Source: Streptomyces griseus
Lineage (GTDB): Bacteria > Bacteroidota > Bacteroidia > Chitinophagales > Chitinophagaceae
Length of the DNA stretch: 9,502 bases
Assembly: GCA_943323705.2 (NCBI GenBank)
Contig: CALPIT020000084.1
Location: 1-9,502, forward strand
Reading direction: 5' to 3'
Positions 6,614 through 9,502 of this stretch are shown in pieces (position 1 is the stretch's first letter; every line of letters begins with the position of its first letter). The translations under genes and the position numbers were made by a program. The notes beneath the pieces are model-generated. The model worked only from the letters and a program-made list of their open reading frames with translations, did not search any database and was not told the origin of the DNA.

Positions 6614-8026
6614 ATGCAAATCTTACATGTCAGCGCTGAATGTTACCCCATGGCAAAAGCCGGCGGTTTGGCTGATGTGGTTGGTGCACTACCTAAGTAT
6701 CAAAACAAAATTGGTCATCATGCTCAAGTTGTGATGCCAATGTATAAAACAAATTTCCTTCAAAAAAACCTTTGGGATGTTGTTCATAAAGGTGCTATTT
6801 CATTTGGAGGCAGCAATCTAGAATTTACTATTATTAAAGAACGTAGCAATGGACTCGGATTTAATTTATACTGTGTGGATATTTATGGGTTGTTGGATAG
6901 GGAAAAAATTTATGGTTACGACGACGACAATCAAAGGTTTCTTGCTTTTCAACTCGCAGTTGTGGAATGGATCAGCAATTGGCAACAAAAGCCTGAAGTT
7001 GTGCATGTACATGACTACCACGCTGGGTTGATCCCTTTTTTCATGAGACATTGTTATGACTACAGAAATCTCTCCAACATAAGAACTGTACTTACCATCC
7101 ACAACGCTCAATATCAAGGATGGATGGATTGGGCATTTACTAAATTTTTTCCAGCTTGGGACAATTGGAAAGCAGGATTAATAGAATGGAATTCTCAAAT
7201 CAACCCATTAGCCGCTGCCATTAAATGTGCTGATAAAGTAAATACAGTAAGTCCTACTTACATGAAAGAACTCATGTATAATGCCAATGGACTGGAAACT
7301 TTATTTGAATACGAAAAAGGAAAATGCTCCGGAATTATCAATGGGATAGATTATGAAGTATGGAACCCAGAAACAGATCCATTCATTTCAGACAATTTCA
7401 ATAGTGACAACATACAACAAAAAGAAAATAACAAAATCAAACTTTGTAAAGATTTTGGATTTGATGTGGAAATGCCTTTAATCATTTTTATCGGCAGACT
7501 TGTTGGTGAAAAAGCTGCAGATCTTTTAGCCGAAGCTATTTCCCGGGCATTTGAACAAACAAATAAAAAATTCAATGTTTTGATATTGGGCAGTGGTGAA
7601 TTTCACATAGAGCAACAATTAAAAAACATGCACGAAAGATGGCTTGGCTATTATCATTCAAGATTTGAATATAATGAACAGCTCAGCCATCAGATGTATG
7701 CTGGCTCTGATTTTTTATTGATGCCAAGCAGAGTAGAGCCATGCGGTTTAAACCAATTATATGCATTGCGTTATGGCACCATTCCAATTGTAAGAAGAAC
7801 CGGAGGCTTAAATGACACCGTTGTAGATGTTGGTGATAATGGTTATGGCATTTGTTTCAATAACGCAACCATTGATGATATTGTTTATTCTGTTCATAGA
7901 GCCATACATTTGTATCAAAATAAACCTTTGATAGAAATTGTCAGAAAAAAAATGATGACAATCAACAACAGCTGGGAAAAAAGTGCGCAAGATTATATCG
8001 ACCTTTATCATTCAATTTATAGATAA
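6614..8026 (+). CDS. glgA: Glycogen synthase, ADP-glucose type (GlgA, GT5)
   Basis: GlgA transfers glucose from ADP-glucose to the non-reducing end of alpha-1,4-glucan in the cytoplasm. The 470 residues match the bacterial enzyme in length and motif order. The N-terminal Rossmann half has KAGGLADVVGALP (15-27, with Lys15 for the ADP-glucose phosphates), HVHDYHAG (131-138), LTIHNAQYQG (160-169) and the linker NGIDYEVWNPETD (243-255). The C-terminal half has FIGRLVGEK (292-300; Arg295 and Lys300 contact the nucleotide phosphates) and PSRVEPCGLNQLYALRYGTIPIV (371-393; Glu375 is the conserved catalytic-site acid), followed by RRTGGLNDTV. The usual GRLV-x-EKG is EKA here, a mild change. The start ATG is followed at once by the family's first strand ILHVSAECYPMAKAGGL. 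glgC follows 9 bases later, so the two are almost certainly one operon. Confidence 0.97.
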   Translation: MQILHVSAECYPMAKAGGLADVVGALPKYQNKIGHHAQVVMPMYKTNFLQKNLWDVVHKGAISFGGSNLEFTIIKERSNGLGFNLYCVDIYGLLDREKIYGYDDDNQRFLAFQLAVVEWISNWQQKPEVVHVHDYHAGLIPFFMRHCYDYRNLSNIRTVLTIHNAQYQGWMDWAFTKFFPAWDNWKAGLIEWNSQINPLAAAIKCADKVNTVSPTYMKELMYNANGLETLFEYEKGKCSGIINGIDYEVWNPETDPFISDNFNSDNIQQKENNKIKLCKDFGFDVEMPLIIFIGRLVGEKAADLLAEAISRAFEQTNKKFNVLILGSGEFHIEQQLKNMHERWLGYYHSRFEYNEQLSHQMYAGSDFLLMPSRVEPCGLNQLYALRYGTIPIVRRTGGLNDTVVDVGDNGYGICFNNATIDDIVYSVHRAIHLYQNKPLIEIVRKKMMTINNSWEKSAQDYIDLYHSIYR

Positions 8027-8035
8027 ACTAAAAAA

Positions 8036-9316
8036 ATGATCAGTAAAAAAGTTATTTCAGTTATTCTGGGCGGCGGTGCCGGTTCAAGATTATATCCATT
8101 AACAGCGACTAGAAGCAAACCAGCTGTTCCTATTGCAGGGAAATACAGATTGGTGGATATTCCCATTTCCAATTGTATTAACAGTACGATCAACAGAATC
8201 TTTGTATTAACACAATACAACTCTGCTTCGCTAAACAAGCACATCAAAAATACCTATCAATTCAGCATGTTTAGCAGTGGATTCGTAGACATACTAGCAG
8301 CAGAACAAACACCTGATAGTCCGGGATGGTTTCAGGGAACAGCAGATGCAGTTAGGCAATCACTCAAGCACATCGTAAAAACAGATTTTGAATATGTTTT
8401 GATATTGAGTGGAGATCAACTTTATCAAATGGACTTTGCTTACATGCTTGAAAATCATGAGAAATCAGGTGCCGACATCTCAATTGCTACCATTCCAGTA
8501 GGTGAAAGAGAAGCACCAGAATTTGGCATATTAAAATCCAATGAAGAACAAATCATCACTTCTTTTATTGAAAAGCCTTCCATAGAAAAACTACCTGATT
8601 GGACGAGCGAAACCGGAAATGAAATGAAAGAGCAGGGCAGAAATTATCTTGCTTCTATGGGTATTTACATTTTCAATAGAAAAGTCTTATTTGATCTACT
8701 TGAAAATGAGAAAAAAGATGCTACAGATTTTGGCAAAGAAATTATTCCGGATGCTATCAATAAATATAAAGTAATCAGTTATCAATATGATGGTTACTGG
8801 ACTGACATTGGAAATATCTATTCGTTCTTTGAAGCCAATCTGGCTTTAACATTGGACATACCACCTTTTAATTTATTTGACAATACAAAAACAGTTTACA
8901 GCAGATCAAGAATGCTGCCACCCGCTAAAATAAGTGGCACCACCATCAATCAAACTGTTATTGCAGAGGGTTCAATTATAAATGCAGAATTAATTTCAAA
9001 CTCAGTAATTGGCATTAGAAGCAGAATAGGCAAGGGTTCTAAAATAACCAGTTGCTACATAATGGGTAACGACTTTTATGAAACATTGGATCAAATCAAA
9101 AAGAACGACGAAACCAATATTCCCAAGATTGGCATTGGTAACCACTGCGAATTTAAAAATGTTATAGTTGATAAGGATTGTAGAATTGGCAATAATGTAA
9201 GTATTATTGGAGGCAATCATCTTGAGAATGCCGACCATTCACTATTCTCAATAAAAGATGGAATTGTGGTGATAAAAAAAGGAGCGATTATTAATGACGG
9301 GTTTGAGGTGAGGTAG
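8036..9316 (+). CDS. glgC: Glucose-1-phosphate adenylyltransferase (GlgC)
   Basis: GlgC makes ADP-glucose from ATP and glucose-1-phosphate, the committed step of bacterial glycogen synthesis. The nucleotidyltransferase domain shows the GGGAGSRLYPLT loop (12-23), SKPAVPIAGKYRLVDIPISNC (27-47), WFQGTADAVRQ (98-108), LSGDQLYQMD with catalytic Asp127 (124-133), EFGIL (162-166), FIEKP with Lys180 expected to bind glucose-1-phosphate (177-181), and GYWTDIG (253-259). From about residue 300 the hexapeptide left-handed beta-helix follows (GTTINQTVIAEGSII, VIGIRSRIGKGSKI, CRIGNNVSIIGG). At 426 residues it is full length. Lys28 aligns with E. coli Lys39 at the activator site, so allosteric control by a sugar phosphate is possible. 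The N-terminal block resembles the plant/cyanobacterial form more than the E. coli one (GGAGSRL, not GGRGTRL). It begins 9 bases after glgA with an A-run but no clear Shine-Dalgarno. Confidence 0.97.
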   Translation: MISKKVISVILGGGAGSRLYPLTATRSKPAVPIAGKYRLVDIPISNCINSTINRIFVLTQYNSASLNKHIKNTYQFSMFSSGFVDILAAEQTPDSPGWFQGTADAVRQSLKHIVKTDFEYVLILSGDQLYQMDFAYMLENHEKSGADISIATIPVGEREAPEFGILKSNEEQIITSFIEKPSIEKLPDWTSETGNEMKEQGRNYLASMGIYIFNRKVLFDLLENEKKDATDFGKEIIPDAINKYKVISYQYDGYWTDIGNIYSFFEANLALTLDIPPFNLFDNTKTVYSRSRMLPPAKISGTTINQTVIAEGSIINAELISNSVIGIRSRIGKGSKITSCYIMGNDFYETLDQIKKNDETNIPKIGIGNHCEFKNVIVDKDCRIGNNVSIIGGNHLENADHSLFSIKDGIVVIKKGAIINDGFEVR

Positions 9317-9333
9317 GAGAGTGCTAGAATAGT

Positions 9334-9432
9334 TGGATGATGGATATTTTGGATACTGGATACTTGATACTGGATAGAATTATCGACTTTTAGTAAAAAA
9401 TTTCGAATCCAGAATCTAGAATCTAGCATCGA
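9334..9432. repeat. Opposed heptanucleotide arrays (TGGATAC / GAATCCA)
   Basis: Six units of consensus TGGATAC occupy 9334-9377 (TGGATGA, TGGATAT, two extra T, TGGATAC, TGGATAC, TTGATAC, TGGATAG). After a 27-base spacer, four units of GAATCCA follow at 9405-9432 (GAATCCA, GAATCTA, GAATCTA, GCATCGA). GAATCCA is the reverse complement of TGGATTC, so the second array is an inverted, slightly diverged copy of the first. About 15 of 21 positions of 9357-9377 match the reverse complement of the second array. The element fills the gap between glgC and the stop of a likely minus-strand gene at 9435, again a convergent gap, and could fold into an imperfect hairpin in transcripts of either strand. Confidence 0.85.
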
Positions 9433-9434
9433 GA

Positions 9435-9502
9435 TTACAACATCAAATTCCAAATCAACTGATCCAGCCATTTTCTTGATTCCGGGTCATCATCATTACC
9501 CA
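9435..9502 (-). CDS. Possible C-terminal end of an unrecognised protein, cut by window edge
   Basis: Reading minus from the right edge, one frame stays open to a TAA at 9435-9437 and gives the last 21 residues of a protein: GNDDDPESRKWL then DQLIWNLML. The acidic-then-amphipathic ending looks like real coding sequence, and the alternative frames meet stops earlier or run on into the repeat array. The fragment is too short to identify. If real, the gene converges on glgC with the repeat element between them. Confidence 0.4.
   Translation of the reverse strand, partial: GNDDDPESRKWLDQLIWNLML

Noticed and set aside
9217..9471. 84-codon minus-strand open frame at the right end
   Set aside because: It runs through the heptad arrays and the antisense of glgC; another frame (stop at 9435) gives a more protein-like ending.
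1..9502. An undescribed defence, mobile or secondary-metabolite system
   Set aside because: Every substantial gene belongs to a housekeeping, storage or known uncharacterised family; I saw no nuclease, transposase, integrase, toxin or synthase.

Overview
The window is AT-rich chromosomal DNA from a member of the Bacteroidota, with no sign of phage, plasmid or insertion sequences. The evidence is a DUF2851 protein (a family I know essentially only from this phylum), a Bacteroidetes-type outer-membrane barrel protein, start codons without clear Shine-Dalgarno sequences, and several candidate promoters of the Bacteroidetes form TTTG-N18/19-TAnnTTTG. I cannot name the genus. Chitinophaga- or Saprospira-like relatives are a guess from protein style.

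Left part (1-3517). The 3' part of a DUF2851 gene enters from the left edge. Its last 86 bases overlap the 3' end of a convergent OsmC-family gene. Divergent from osmC, a secreted outer-membrane beta-barrel protein of unknown function is followed 76 bases later by lipA (lipoyl synthase).

Right part (3664-9316). This is a compact glucose-to-glycogen locus. On the minus strand lie an FHS-family (FucP/GluP-like) sugar transporter and, downstream of it, a ROK-family sugar kinase. Divergent from them, across 148 bases, run glgA (glycogen synthase) and glgC (glucose-1-phosphate adenylyltransferase), 9 bases apart. Read together, sugar is imported, phosphorylated by the ROK kinase, isomerised by a phosphoglucomutase not encoded here, activated to ADP-glucose by GlgC and polymerised by GlgA. 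The pathway link is inference from gene content and adjacency.

Gaps between genes. All gaps are shorter than 180 bases. Two of them, lipA/ROK kinase and glgC/a probable minus-strand gene at the right edge, lie between convergent genes and hold degenerate tandem repeats with a 7-base period. The two arrays have different unit sequences (CCCAATT and TGGATAC), yet each has an inverted partner that would let the transcript fold into a long imperfect hairpin. This shared architecture is the least explained structure in the window. The transporter/kinase gap holds a hairpin with a T-rich tail, probably a terminator, and a perfect tandem 8-mer. I found no defence system, CRISPR array, tRNA or rRNA.
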